DNA of 40,846 nucleotides from Desulfovibrio cuneatus DSM 11391 (GTDB taxonomy: Bacteria > Desulfobacterota > Desulfovibrionia > Desulfovibrionales > Desulfovibrionaceae), in NCBI RefSeq assembly GCF_000430005.1, contig NZ_AUCY01000029.1:1-40846 (forward strand), in the 5' to 3' direction. Positions 32,844 through 40,737 of this stretch are shown in pieces. Position 1 is the stretch's first letter, and each line of letters opens with the position of its first letter. Made by a program: the position numbers and the translations under genes. The notes beneath the pieces were generated by a model, which was not told the origin of the DNA, searched no databases, and worked only from the letters and a program-made list of their open reading frames with translations.

Positions 32844-34194
32844 AGGACTTGCCTGCTTCAAGGCATACGACATTCGCGGCAGGGTGCCCCAAGACCTGAA
32901 CCTTGAACTGGTGCGCCACATTGGCCTTGCCTATGCTGCGGAATTTGCCCCCAAAACCGTATGCGTTGGCTACGACATTCGCCTTTCCAGCCCAGACTTT
33001 GCCAAGGTGCTTATTGCTGCCCTGCAAGACGGCGGGGTGGACGTGGTAGACCTTGGGCAGTGCGGCACGGAAGAAGTATATTTTGCCACCTTCAGCCAGG
33101 GTTTTGATGGCGGCATTATGGTAACCGCCAGCCACAACCCCAAAGACTGGAACGGCCTGAAGCTGGTGGGCAAAGGGGCCACCCCCATTCACTCCGGCAA
33201 TGGCCTGCAAAAGCTGGAGCAACGCATACTTACCAGTAACTTGCCGATAGCTGAACGCAGGGGCGCCAGCCGTCATGAAAGTTACCGGGAAGCCTACATT
33301 GCTCATTTGCTGGAATACCTTGGGCCACAAGGGGTCAAAAACCTTGCCCCCCTCACCATTGTAGCCAACCCTGGCAACGGCTGTGCCGGGCCAGTGGTGG
33401 CAGAGCTGGCCAAGCACCTGCCCTGCACCATTGTGCCCATTTATGCAGAGCCAGACGGCACCTTCCCCCACGGCGTGCCCAACCCCCTGCTGCCGGAAAA
33501 CCGTGAACTTACCCGCAAGGCCGTGCTGGAAAACAAGGCCAGCCTGGGCATTGCCTGGGACGGCGACTTTGACCGCTGTTTCTTTTTTGACGAGCACGGC
33601 GAATTTGTGGAAGGCTATTATGTGGTGGGCCTGCTGGCAGAAGCGCTGCTTGCCACCCACCCCGGTGCCAGCATTCTGCACGACCCGCGCCTTACCTGGA
33701 ACACCCGTGAGGTGGTTACTGCCGCTGGCGGAACACCCATTGAAACCCGCACGGGCCACGCCTTCATGAAAGACCGCATGCGCCAGGAAAATGCCCTGTA
33801 CGGCGGGGAAATGAGCGCCCACCATTACTTCAAGAACTTTGCCTTTTGCGACAGCGGCATGATTGTATGGCTGCTGGTGTACCAGCTTATGAGCCGCACA
33901 GGCCTGCCCCTTTCCCAACTGGTGGGCAAACGCATGGCCCGCTACCCCGTGAGCGGCGAAATTAACCGCAAGGTGGAAAACGCCGAAGCCGCCATCCAAA
34001 AGGTGCGCGCCGCGTTTGAAAAAGACGCCATTGCCACCACCTTTGTGGACGGCGTTTCCATGGAGTTCCCCGACTGGCGCTGCAACATACGTATGTCTAA
34101 CACAGAACCGCTGCTGCGACTCAACGTGGAAACACGCGCCAACCCCGCCCTGCTGGAAGAAAAAACCAAAGCCATTTTGGCGCTTATTGAATAA
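32833..34194 (+). CDS. manB: phosphomannomutase/phosphoglucomutase
   Basis: This enzyme converts mannose-6-P to mannose-1-P (and often glucose-6-P to glucose-1-P). The 453 residues have the alpha-D-phosphohexomutase layout: phosphoserine Ser100 in VTASHNPKDWNG, metal loop DGDFDRC (Asp243, 245, 247), sugar-binding GGEMSAHHYF and phosphate-binding RMSNTEPLLRLN near the C-terminus. The start is set by GGAGG six bases before the ATG, inside the end of manC; the 11-base overlap implies translational coupling. The frame is open further left but only through manC in another frame. Confidence 0.95.
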   Translation: MDAKGLACFKAYDIRGRVPQDLNLELVRHIGLAYAAEFAPKTVCVGYDIRLSSPDFAKVLIAALQDGGVDVVDLGQCGTEEVYFATFSQGFDGGIMVTASHNPKDWNGLKLVGKGATPIHSGNGLQKLEQRILTSNLPIAERRGASRHESYREAYIAHLLEYLGPQGVKNLAPLTIVANPGNGCAGPVVAELAKHLPCTIVPIYAEPDGTFPHGVPNPLLPENRELTRKAVLENKASLGIAWDGDFDRCFFFDEHGEFVEGYYVVGLLAEALLATHPGASILHDPRLTWNTREVVTAAGGTPIETRTGHAFMKDRMRQENALYGGEMSAHHYFKNFAFCDSGMIVWLLVYQLMSRTGLPLSQLVGKRMARYPVSGEINRKVENAEAAIQKVRAAFEKDAIATTFVDGVSMEFPDWRCNIRMSNTEPLLRLNVETRANPALLEEKTKAILALIE

Positions 34195-34414
34195 GAAAGA
34201 AGGGAAGACTTGCGGGGAAGGGGGAAAACCCCTTTCCTCAAAATTTTAGCCCTATAGTGCATTAGATAGTGGGCTTGTAAAATAATACCTGTTACGTTAA
34301 TTTGTTCCTTCAAGCTGCGCTTCTTTGAAGGGTTATTGCATCGTGCCAAGACCCAAGCCTTTGAATGGGCTGACCTCATTGCCTCTACATCTAACACGTC
34401 GCCCCGAGGAACCT

Positions 34415-34885
34415 ATGGAATGCATTAATCACCCTGGCACACCCGCAGCGGGAAGTTGCCAACACTGTGGTAAAGCTCTCTGCTCTTCTTGCGTAAACAG
34501 GTTTGTACCCCCTCATTGTGAACCGTGCTTGCTCGCGCATAATGCCTCTGTAGCGCAAAGATTATATATTGATCTTGCTGTTACTGTGTTTATCTTTCTT
34601 GGTGTGGCGGCTCTTGTGGCTTACCATGCTGAGGTGAACAAAAGTGGCGGTATTGTGCTCGGGTTAATGTTAGCCGGGGCCTATTGGGGCTGGCAATTCC
34701 TGAACCGCATTCCTACACCTATCATCCTGACTTCAGGTGCTGGCTTCATAATATACGCGGGAATAAAGCTGATGCTTGCCATTCTGGCAGGCTTTATTAT
34801 TGGCCCATGGGAAATATTTAAACGGATAAAAGAAATTAACGCCATCAAAACACTTAAAAAAGAAATTGAGACGGGAAAAGCCTAA
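34415..34885 (+). CDS. B-box-type zinc-finger membrane protein
   Basis: This 156-residue protein has an N-terminal zinc-binding segment: Cys3, His6, Cys15, Cys18, Cys23, Cys26, His34, Cys35, Cys38 and His42 (MECINHPGTPAAGSCQHCGK at the start). That matches the B-box zinc finger found fused to bacterial membrane proteins. Three or four hydrophobic helices follow (about 52-70, 78-93, 98-135), and a lysine-rich cytoplasmic tail ends the protein. Function is unknown; members often sit near membrane or envelope genes. GAGGA five bases before the ATG sets the start. The sequence is less GC-rich than its neighbours. The 220 bp before it contain no feature I can name. Confidence 0.8.
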   Translation: MECINHPGTPAAGSCQHCGKALCSSCVNRFVPPHCEPCLLAHNASVAQRLYIDLAVTVFIFLGVAALVAYHAEVNKSGGIVLGLMLAGAYWGWQFLNRIPTPIILTSGAGFIIYAGIKLMLAILAGFIIGPWEIFKRIKEINAIKTLKKEIETGKA

Positions 34886-35036
34886 CCGAAAGTAGACATT
34901 TCTCCATGTCCGGTGGCCCATCGAGCCGCCGTACATGTTTTAGGGGAAGCCCATTTACCTTGAATGGTTTGTTCACTCATTTTTTGATATGGCAACCTGC
35001 TCACTTTTTTCAAACAAGGTTAGATAAGGAAACCGC

Positions 35037-35987
35037 ATGAATTACCTTGTTACAGGCGGCCTGGGGTACGTGGGCTCCTGGGCTGTGCGCCACCTGGCCC
35101 AAGCCGGGCACACGGTCTTCGCCATGTCGCGCAAGGCAGGCAAGCCCGACCTTGGCGTGCCGTATACACTGGTGCAGGCAGACCTTGCCGGGCAAAGCCC
35201 GGAAGAAATCGCCGCGGTGCTGCCACAAGGGCTGCATGGCATTGTACATGCCGCCAGCCTGAATGAGGCATTCCTGCCGGGCTACCCGCGTGAAGCCCTG
35301 CTGGCCAATGCCCTTGGCACGCGCAATGTATTAGAGGCACTGGTACTTGCCCACAAAGCCCAAGGGGCAGCGCCCCTGCCCGTGGTGGTGTATTGCAGCA
35401 CGTTCCATGTGTACGGCAAAAGTGAAGGGGAAATTACCGAATTCACCCCGCCAGACCCCAAAAACGACTATGCCCTCACCCACCTGTTTGCAGAGCAGTA
35501 CTGCCGCATGTTCGGGCATACCGCCGGAATGCCATGCATTACCGTGCGCCTGACCAACGGCTATGGCGCACCTGTTTCCCCTGGTTTCGACAAATGGCAC
35601 CTGATTATTAATGACCTGTGCAAACAGGCCGTGGAACAAGGCAGCCTTACCCTCAACGCCAACCCAGCCATTGAGCGCGACTTTTTATGGCTGGGGGACA
35701 TTGCCCGGTGCTTTGAGCTGCTCCTGCCCCGGCGCGATTTGGCAGGCCAAACGTTTGTTGCTGCCGCGCAGCGCACCGTTTCCCTCGGCGAAGTGGCCGA
35801 ACTGATTGCCAGCACAGCCCAGCAAATGCTGGGCACGCCTGTGCCCATTCACTACAAAACAGCCCCAAGCCCCTGCCCACGCCTTCAGGTGCGGGCAACG
35901 GCCCTGCACAAGGCCACAGGCTTTACCCCCACAGGCAGCATGGAACAAGCAATTCGGGCCATTCTTGCCCTGTGCAACGGCAAATAA
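35037..35987 (+). CDS. NAD-dependent epimerase/dehydratase, extended SDR
   Basis: This 316-residue SDR-fold sugar-nucleotide enzyme begins MNYLVTGGLGYVGSWAV, with the GxxGxxG NAD motif at 7-13. The catalytic Ser/Thr is in YCSTFHVYGK (about 119-128). The usual YxxxK is here Tyr145-A-L-T-His149, so the catalytic lysine is replaced. Downstream regions VRLTNGYGAP and NPAIERDFLWLGDIARCFEL are typical of WcaG-like epimerases and dehydratases. AAGGA precedes the ATG. With the GT2 gene 39 bp downstream and manC-manB upstream it probably belongs to LPS or surface-glycan synthesis; the exact substrate cannot be told. Confidence 0.82.
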   Translation: MNYLVTGGLGYVGSWAVRHLAQAGHTVFAMSRKAGKPDLGVPYTLVQADLAGQSPEEIAAVLPQGLHGIVHAASLNEAFLPGYPREALLANALGTRNVLEALVLAHKAQGAAPLPVVVYCSTFHVYGKSEGEITEFTPPDPKNDYALTHLFAEQYCRMFGHTAGMPCITVRLTNGYGAPVSPGFDKWHLIINDLCKQAVEQGSLTLNANPAIERDFLWLGDIARCFELLLPRRDLAGQTFVAAAQRTVSLGEVAELIASTAQQMLGTPVPIHYKTAPSPCPRLQVRATALHKATGFTPTGSMEQAIRAILALCNGK

Positions 35988-36025
35988 TAACGCCGCATTT
36001 TCTACTTTCACCCAAGGCTTTTGTT

Positions 36026-36922
36026 ATGAACTCCTCTCCCTCGTTAACCGTGCTGCTCACTGTGTACAATGGCATGCCCTATTTGCAGGAAGCCGTGCAC
36101 AGCATTTTGGGCCAAACCATGCACGACTTTACCTTTCTGGTGCTGGACAATGGCTCCACTGACGGCAGCGGCCAATGGCTGGAAACCGTTACCGACCCAC
36201 GCCTGCACCTTGTACGCCTGCCCGCCACCATAAGCCGCACTGAGGTGCTGAATATGGCCCTGAGCATGGTCACCACCGAACTGGTAGCCATTATTGATGC
36301 CGACGACATTGCCGCACCCCGCCGCCTGGAATTGCAGCGCGACTTCATGCAGCAAAACCCCGGTGTAGACCTTGTGGGCAGCGATATTGTGACCATTAAC
36401 GCCCAAGGGGAACGCACAGGCAGCCAGCAGTTCCCCCCGGAACATGAAGCCCTGTGCAACCGCCTGCCCCTTTACAACCAGTTTGCCCACGCGGCCTGCA
36501 TGTTCCGCACGGCAAAGGCCAAGGCCGTTGGCGGCTACCCCACCACCAGTCCCTATGCCCAAGACCTGGCCCTGTGGCTTGCCATGATTCAGGCAGGCAG
36601 CCGGGTTGCCAGCCTGCCCCAGCCTTTGGCTTCCATTCGGGTGCACCCGGCCCAAGCCACCAAAGACCCGGCCCAAAAAAAAGCACGGGCAGAAGATACC
36701 CTGCGCCTTGCCAAGGCCACCCTGGCCCTGCCCGGCCTTTCCCGTGCCGCCCGCCAAGCTGGCCTTGTGCGACTGGCCTTTGCCCACTTTGCCCTGCACC
36801 AGAATGCGCAAGGCCGCAGCATTTTGTGGCAGGCTGTGCGCCTGGCCCCCGTGCGGCTGTTCACCAACCCCATCCTATGGGAACGGATTATGCTTGAACG
36901 CCAAAGACATACTAAGAAATAG
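36026..36922 (+). CDS. family 2 glycosyltransferase
   Basis: This 298-residue inverting GT2 glycosyltransferase has a GT-A fold. TVLLTVYNGMPYLQEAVHSI opens the nucleotide-binding domain, DNGSTDGS (41-48) binds the nucleotide, and Asp91-A-Asp93-Asp94 in AIIDADDIAAPRR is the metal-binding DxD. No membrane segment is seen, so it is probably a peripheral membrane enzyme adding one sugar to a lipid-linked glycan. The ATG at 36026 is preceded by AAGG; the frame is open 18 codons further left into the intergenic gap. It follows the SDR gene and is followed by a palindromic repeat. Confidence 0.88.
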   Translation: MNSSPSLTVLLTVYNGMPYLQEAVHSILGQTMHDFTFLVLDNGSTDGSGQWLETVTDPRLHLVRLPATISRTEVLNMALSMVTTELVAIIDADDIAAPRRLELQRDFMQQNPGVDLVGSDIVTINAQGERTGSQQFPPEHEALCNRLPLYNQFAHAACMFRTAKAKAVGGYPTTSPYAQDLALWLAMIQAGSRVASLPQPLASIRVHPAQATKDPAQKKARAEDTLRLAKATLALPGLSRAARQAGLVRLAFAHFALHQNAQGRSILWQAVRLAPVRLFTNPILWERIMLERQRHTKK

Positions 36923-36955
36923 CCACCTATGAATACATTTACTAAATGGAGTTTT

Positions 36956-37080
36956 GGAAACGCTCAGTTATTTCGTTTGGCAAGGCACGAGCTTTTTTTG
37001 AAACAGGAGTGGACTCTTCCGTCCTCGACTGTTTCAAAAAAAGTGAAGTAACGCCGCCAAACGGAATAAATCAGCGTTTC
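36956..37080 (+). repeat. palindromic repeat, full copy 6
   Basis: This is the cleanest copy: 125 bp with ends GGAAACGCTCAGTTATTTCG and GGAATAAATCAGCGTTTC, inner stem CTTTTTTTGAAACAG/CTGTTTCAAAAAAAG (15 bp perfect) and tip GGACTCTTCCGTCC. It starts 33 bp after the glycosyltransferase stop and ends 11 bp before mutY. Confidence 0.92.
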
Positions 37081-37091
37081 TTGTGCCGCAT

Positions 37092-38243
37092 ATGTTACTA
37101 CCCGCCTACCCCCACATTCCCACGCCAGAAGAGTGCCTGCCCTTTGCCACGGCCCTGCTGGAATGGTACAACGCGCACCAGCGCCCCCTGCCCTGGCGGG
37201 AAGCGCCGGACGCCTACCGGGTATGGATTTCAGAAATCATGCTCCAGCAAACCCAAATGGAGCGGGGCGTTGCCTATTTTGCGCAATGGATGCAGCGCTT
37301 CCCCACCCTGGCAAGCCTTGCCAGCGCCCCTTTGGACGACGTACTGAAAGCATGGGAAGGCCTTGGCTACTATTCCCGCGCCAAAAACCTGCACGCCGCC
37401 GCCCGCCACGTACAACATAACCTTGGGGGGGTGTTGCCAAGCACACCAGAAGGCATGGTTGCCTTGCCAGGGGTTGGGCGCTACACCGCCGGGGCGGTGT
37501 GTTCCATTGCCCACAACCTGCCCGTGCCTGCGGTGGACGCCAACGTAGAGCGGGTGTTTGCCCGCCTGTTTGATGTAGACGCCCCAGCCAAAAGTAAAGA
37601 AGCCCAAGCCTTTTTCTGGCAAACCGCCCAGAACGCCATTCCACAAGGGCAAGCCCGGCACTTTAACCAGGCCCTTATGGAACTTGGGGCACTGGTATGC
37701 GGCAAACGCGCTAAATGCAGCGCTTGCCCCCTGGAAAGGTTTTGCCAAGCCAGCTACCTGGACCTTACGTTTGAACGCCCCATTACCGGGGCTAAAATGG
37801 TGTATGTGCCCCTGCAAATTGTGACCGGGGTGCTGGTGCACCGGGGCCGGGTGTTTGTGCAAAAACGCCTGGACCACGGCGCATGGGCTGGGCTGTGGGA
37901 ATTTCCCGGTGGCAGCCTGGAAGAAGGGGAAACCCCGGAACAGGGCGTGCTACGCGAATTTAGCGAAGAAACTGACTACACCCCGCAAATACTGCACCCC
38001 CTGGGCACGGTGCGCCATGCTTACACCCGCTACCGCATTACCCTGCACGCCTTTGTATGCACCCTGCCCGGCAACCCACAGGGCTTCCTTGCCACGGCCC
38101 TGCACGCCGCCACAGAATGCCGCTGGGCCACCCTGGAAGAAATGGATGCCCTGGCCTTTCCTGCCGGGCACAGAAAACTGCTGGACACAAAGAAGACACA
38201 TATCATACAAGCACTGCATAACGCTGGTACAGAAGCACTGTGA
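37092..38243 (+). CDS. mutY: adenine DNA glycosylase MutY with NUDIX-like C-domain
   Basis: MutY removes adenine mispaired with 8-oxoguanine. The 383 residues have the HhH-GPD glycosylase domain, with catalytic Glu48 in WISEIMLQQTQ, hairpin ALPGVGRYTAGAV and Asp149 in AVDANVERV. The 4Fe-4S cysteines are Cys203, 209, 212 and 218; the first gap is five residues where E. coli has six. The C-terminal part (about 240-360), with GLWEFPGGSLEEGET and a degenerate NUDIX box, recognises 8-oxoG. The start is uncertain: ATG at 37092 or GTG at 37083, neither with a Shine-Dalgarno, because the palindromic repeat ends 11 bp upstream. Confidence 0.94.
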   Translation: MLLPAYPHIPTPEECLPFATALLEWYNAHQRPLPWREAPDAYRVWISEIMLQQTQMERGVAYFAQWMQRFPTLASLASAPLDDVLKAWEGLGYYSRAKNLHAAARHVQHNLGGVLPSTPEGMVALPGVGRYTAGAVCSIAHNLPVPAVDANVERVFARLFDVDAPAKSKEAQAFFWQTAQNAIPQGQARHFNQALMELGALVCGKRAKCSACPLERFCQASYLDLTFERPITGAKMVYVPLQIVTGVLVHRGRVFVQKRLDHGAWAGLWEFPGGSLEEGETPEQGVLREFSEETDYTPQILHPLGTVRHAYTRYRITLHAFVCTLPGNPQGFLATALHAATECRWATLEEMDALAFPAGHRKLLDTKKTHIIQALHNAGTEAL

Positions 38244-38248
38244 AATTA

Positions 38249-38268
38249 CGGAATAACTCAGCGTTTCC
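38249..38268 (+). repeat. solo right end of the palindromic repeat
   Basis: CGGAATAACTCAGCGTTTCC equals the right terminus of full copies, with no left end or core. It lies 6 bp after the mutY stop and 38 bp before the next gene. Confidence 0.75.
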
Positions 38269-38305
38269 ATAAAAAGCATAACGCAATAACCGAGAACAAT
38301 TCCCT

Positions 38306-39127
38306 ATGGCCCGCTACCCGCGCACCCGTTTTCCCGCCCGCCGCCGCAGCACCAAATTGGTGGCTGCCTTTTGCCTGTTGGCTGGTGCCATGTGGTTTGC
38401 GCTGTGGTTGTGGGATAAACAACCCCCTACCCCACAACCTGCCCTAAACACACAGGCAACCACCACGCCAGCAGCAACCACACAGGCCAGAAATACGCCG
38501 GAAAGCCTGCCTGTGCCCCCTGCGGCACCTGTGGCACCCGTGCCAACCAGGGCACCGGGCCTGCCCCCGCAAAGCACACCCCCCGCAGCCGTGGCCCAGC
38601 CCCCCAAAAAATTGCCCGCGAACCTGCCTAAAGACGTGGCCCAACGGCTGCAACCGCTCACAGAAGCAGAGGCCTACCCCAACGGCCCCCTGGCCCCCAA
38701 AGCCACCTTTGACAGGCTGGTGTTGAAAAAAAAGGAACACCGCCTGTATGCCTATTACCGCGAAAAAGTGCTGCGGGTATACCCGGTGGCCCTGAGCCAA
38801 AACCCGCAAGGCCAGCGCAAAGTCCCTGGGGATAAAAAAACGCCTGAAGGCATTTATGCCATTCGGCGTAAAGAGGATGCCAGCCCCTACCACAAAACCC
38901 TGGAACTTTCTTTTCCCAACGCCCAAGACCTGCTCAATGCCCAGGTAGAAGGCCGCCCCATTGCCGGGCCTGTGGGCATACACGGCCTGACCAAAGACAC
39001 CGCCTTTCTCGGCCTTGCCCACCGCGCTTCCGACTGGACAGACGGCGGCATTGCCCTGAGTAATGAAGAGATTGACGAACTGTTTGAGCGCACCCCCCTG
39101 GGCGTTCCCGTGCACCTCGAAAAGTGA
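38306..39127 (+). CDS. L,D-transpeptidase-fold protein lacking catalytic Cys
   Basis: This 273-residue membrane-anchored YkuD-fold protein has an N-terminal Arg-rich segment and one TM helix (about 18-36), a Pro/Ala/Thr-rich periplasmic spacer (about 38-108) and a YkuD domain (about 135-272). KKTPEGIYAIRRK (177-189), His226 in GPVGIHGLTK and HRASDWTDGGIALSNEEIDE (239-258) are recognisable. In this family the last motif reads DWTxGCIA, and the Cys is the acyl-enzyme nucleophile; here it is Gly248 (codon GGC). The only Cys in the protein is in the TM helix. It is likely a non-catalytic peptidoglycan-binding relative, unless the base is a sequencing error. It sits alone between mutY and direct repeats. 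Confidence 0.85.
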   Translation: MARYPRTRFPARRRSTKLVAAFCLLAGAMWFALWLWDKQPPTPQPALNTQATTTPAATTQARNTPESLPVPPAAPVAPVPTRAPGLPPQSTPPAAVAQPPKKLPANLPKDVAQRLQPLTEAEAYPNGPLAPKATFDRLVLKKKEHRLYAYYREKVLRVYPVALSQNPQGQRKVPGDKKTPEGIYAIRRKEDASPYHKTLELSFPNAQDLLNAQVEGRPIAGPVGIHGLTKDTAFLGLAHRASDWTDGGIALSNEEIDELFERTPLGVPVHLEK

Positions 39128-39137
39128 TTGCTGGTCT

Positions 39138-39292
39138 TTTTTTGTTCTGCCTGCGTCAGGTTCGTTCTGTACGACGCTCATGTATGTCCATATACACATC
39201 GCCCCGCACAGAACTTCCCTTCCTTGGCAGAAGCAAAAAAATCCTCAGCAATCCTGTGCATAAGTCCTTTTTTGTTCTGCCTGTGTCAGGTT
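39138..39292. repeat. 25-bp direct repeats bounding a 105-bp segment
   Basis: TTTTTTGTTCTGCCTGCGTC (with AGGTT following, 39138-39162) and TTTTTTGTTCTGCCTGTGTC (with AGGTT, 39268-39292) match at 24 of 25 positions and start 130 bp apart. The segment between them has an inverted pair GTTCTGT/ACAGAAC (39164-39170 and 39208-39214). No credible gene lies here. Confidence 0.75.
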
Positions 39293-39329
39293 TTATAGGC
39301 AAACACACCTAGCCAATGCAACGAAACGC

Positions 39330-39455
39330 GGAAAGCGCTGAGTTTTTTCGTTTGGCAAGGCGCAAGCTTGTTTTGCGGGGGGGTGGGCTCTTTGGCCCTG
39401 CCCCCTCGCAAAACGAGTGCAGCAACGCCGCCAAACGGAAAACTCAGCGCTTTCC
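39330..39455 (+). repeat. palindromic repeat, full copy 7 with diverged but paired arms
   Basis: The ends are GGAAAGCGCTGAG and CTCAGCGCTTTCC. The extra GC in one arm is matched in the other. The inner arm TTGTTTTGCGGGGG pairs with CCCCCTCGCAAAACGA, unlike the T-rich arm of other copies, yet pairing is kept. It ends 17 bp before the aminotransferase gene. Confidence 0.9.
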
Positions 39456-39472
39456 CAAATAAGGAAAACCCA

Positions 39473-40579
39473 ATGCCACTCTGCCCCAATCCTTACGCCC
39501 TTGTCCCCATGGTTCCCGGCCCCACCAGCCTGCACCCCGCAGCCCTGGCAGCCCTTGCCAAAGACTATGGTTCCGGCTTTCTGGAAGAATCCTACCTGCC
39601 CCTGTACAACGAAACGTGCCAGGGCATTGCCCGCCTGCTGGGCACCAGCAACCAGGTGTGCCTTATGACAGGCGAACCCATGGTAGCCCTGTGGGGAGCG
39701 CTGAAAAGTGCTATCCGCCCCGGTGAAACAGTGCTGTGCATTGGCACTGGCCCCTTTGGGTACTGGATGGAAGGCATGGTGCAAAGCGTTGGCGGCATCC
39801 CCCAAATGGTGGCCTTTCCGGAGCAAAGCACCATCAACCTGCCCGGCTATATGGAGCAGATTGAACAGGCCATACTCAAGCACAAGCCCAAAATGATTTC
39901 CGTGGTGCATTGTGAAACGCCCTGCGGCACCCTGAACCCCCTGGAAGAACTGGGCGCGCTGAAAAAGCGCCTGGGTGTGCCCCTGTTGTATGTGGATGCG
40001 GTTTCCAGCGTAGGGGGCACCCCTGTGCACATGGACGCCTGGAACATTGATTTTCTGCTCACTGGCGGGCAAAAATGCCTTTCCGCCCCAGCCAGTGTCA
40101 CTGCCGTGGGCGTTAGCCCTGCGGCCTGGGAAATTGCCCGCACCGTGGGCTACCAGGGGTACGACGCCCTGCGCCCGTTTGAAAACGTAGGCACCACCGG
40201 GGCCTTCCCATACACGCCAGACTGGAGCGGCACCGCCGCCACCCATGCAGCGGTAAATGCCCTGCTGGCGGAAGGGCCGGAAAACGTATTCGCCCGCCAT
40301 GCACGGGTGGCAGCCCGCTGCCGCGCAGGGCTTGAAGAGCTTGGCATCAGCCTGTTCCCGCAGGCCGGGGCTATCGCTTCCCCCACTGTCACCGCCGCAT
40401 TCCTGCCCAAAGGGAAAACATGGCCTGCCTGGCAGAAAGAACTGCGGGCCAAAGGCCTTGTTATTACAGACACCGTGGGCGCGTACCAAAGCAAAGTGTT
40501 CCGCCTTGGGCACATGGGCACACAGGCAGATGATGCGCTGATGGAACAGGCGCTGGGCATTATTGCCAGCACCTTGTAA
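39473..40579 (+). CDS. class V aminotransferase (alanine-glyoxylate type)
   Basis: This 368-residue PLP enzyme is of the AGXT / serine-pyruvate / phosphoserine-like fold type I group. The PLP lysine is Lys201 in DFLLTGGQKCLSAPA. VPGPTSLHP at the N-terminus, GTGPFGYWM (92-100) and VHCETPCGTLNPLEELG (145-161) are landmark motifs, and YVDAVSSVGG (173-182) holds the Asp that pairs with the PLP ring nitrogen. It likely moves an amino group between alanine or serine and glyoxylate or pyruvate; substrate is not certain. AAGGA eight bases before the ATG sets the start. The gene stands alone between a palindromic repeat and a hairpin. Confidence 0.88.
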   Translation: MPLCPNPYALVPMVPGPTSLHPAALAALAKDYGSGFLEESYLPLYNETCQGIARLLGTSNQVCLMTGEPMVALWGALKSAIRPGETVLCIGTGPFGYWMEGMVQSVGGIPQMVAFPEQSTINLPGYMEQIEQAILKHKPKMISVVHCETPCGTLNPLEELGALKKRLGVPLLYVDAVSSVGGTPVHMDAWNIDFLLTGGQKCLSAPASVTAVGVSPAAWEIARTVGYQGYDALRPFENVGTTGAFPYTPDWSGTAATHAAVNALLAEGPENVFARHARVAARCRAGLEELGISLFPQAGAIASPTVTAAFLPKGKTWPAWQKELRAKGLVITDTVGAYQSKVFRLGHMGTQADDALMEQALGIIASTL

Positions 40580-40636
40580 TGCTCCCAAAGTGCACACACA
40601 ACACGCTGTAATTACGGGGTAACCTATTGTTTCAGG

Positions 40637-40672
40637 CCTTCACGGTGCAGGCAAACACATGCACCGTGAAGG
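40637..40672 (+). terminator. hairpin downstream of aminotransferase gene
   Basis: A perfect 13-bp stem CCTTCACGGTGCA/TGCACCGTGAAGG (40637-40649 and 40660-40672) with a 10-base loop lies 57 bp after the stop. No T-run follows, so it may stabilise the transcript end more than terminate it. Confidence 0.55.
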
Positions 40673-40737
40673 GAACCTGCTTCTGCCCCATTCTGGCGTG
40701 GCAAGCACCAAGGGAAGCACTGATTACATAGCATTTT

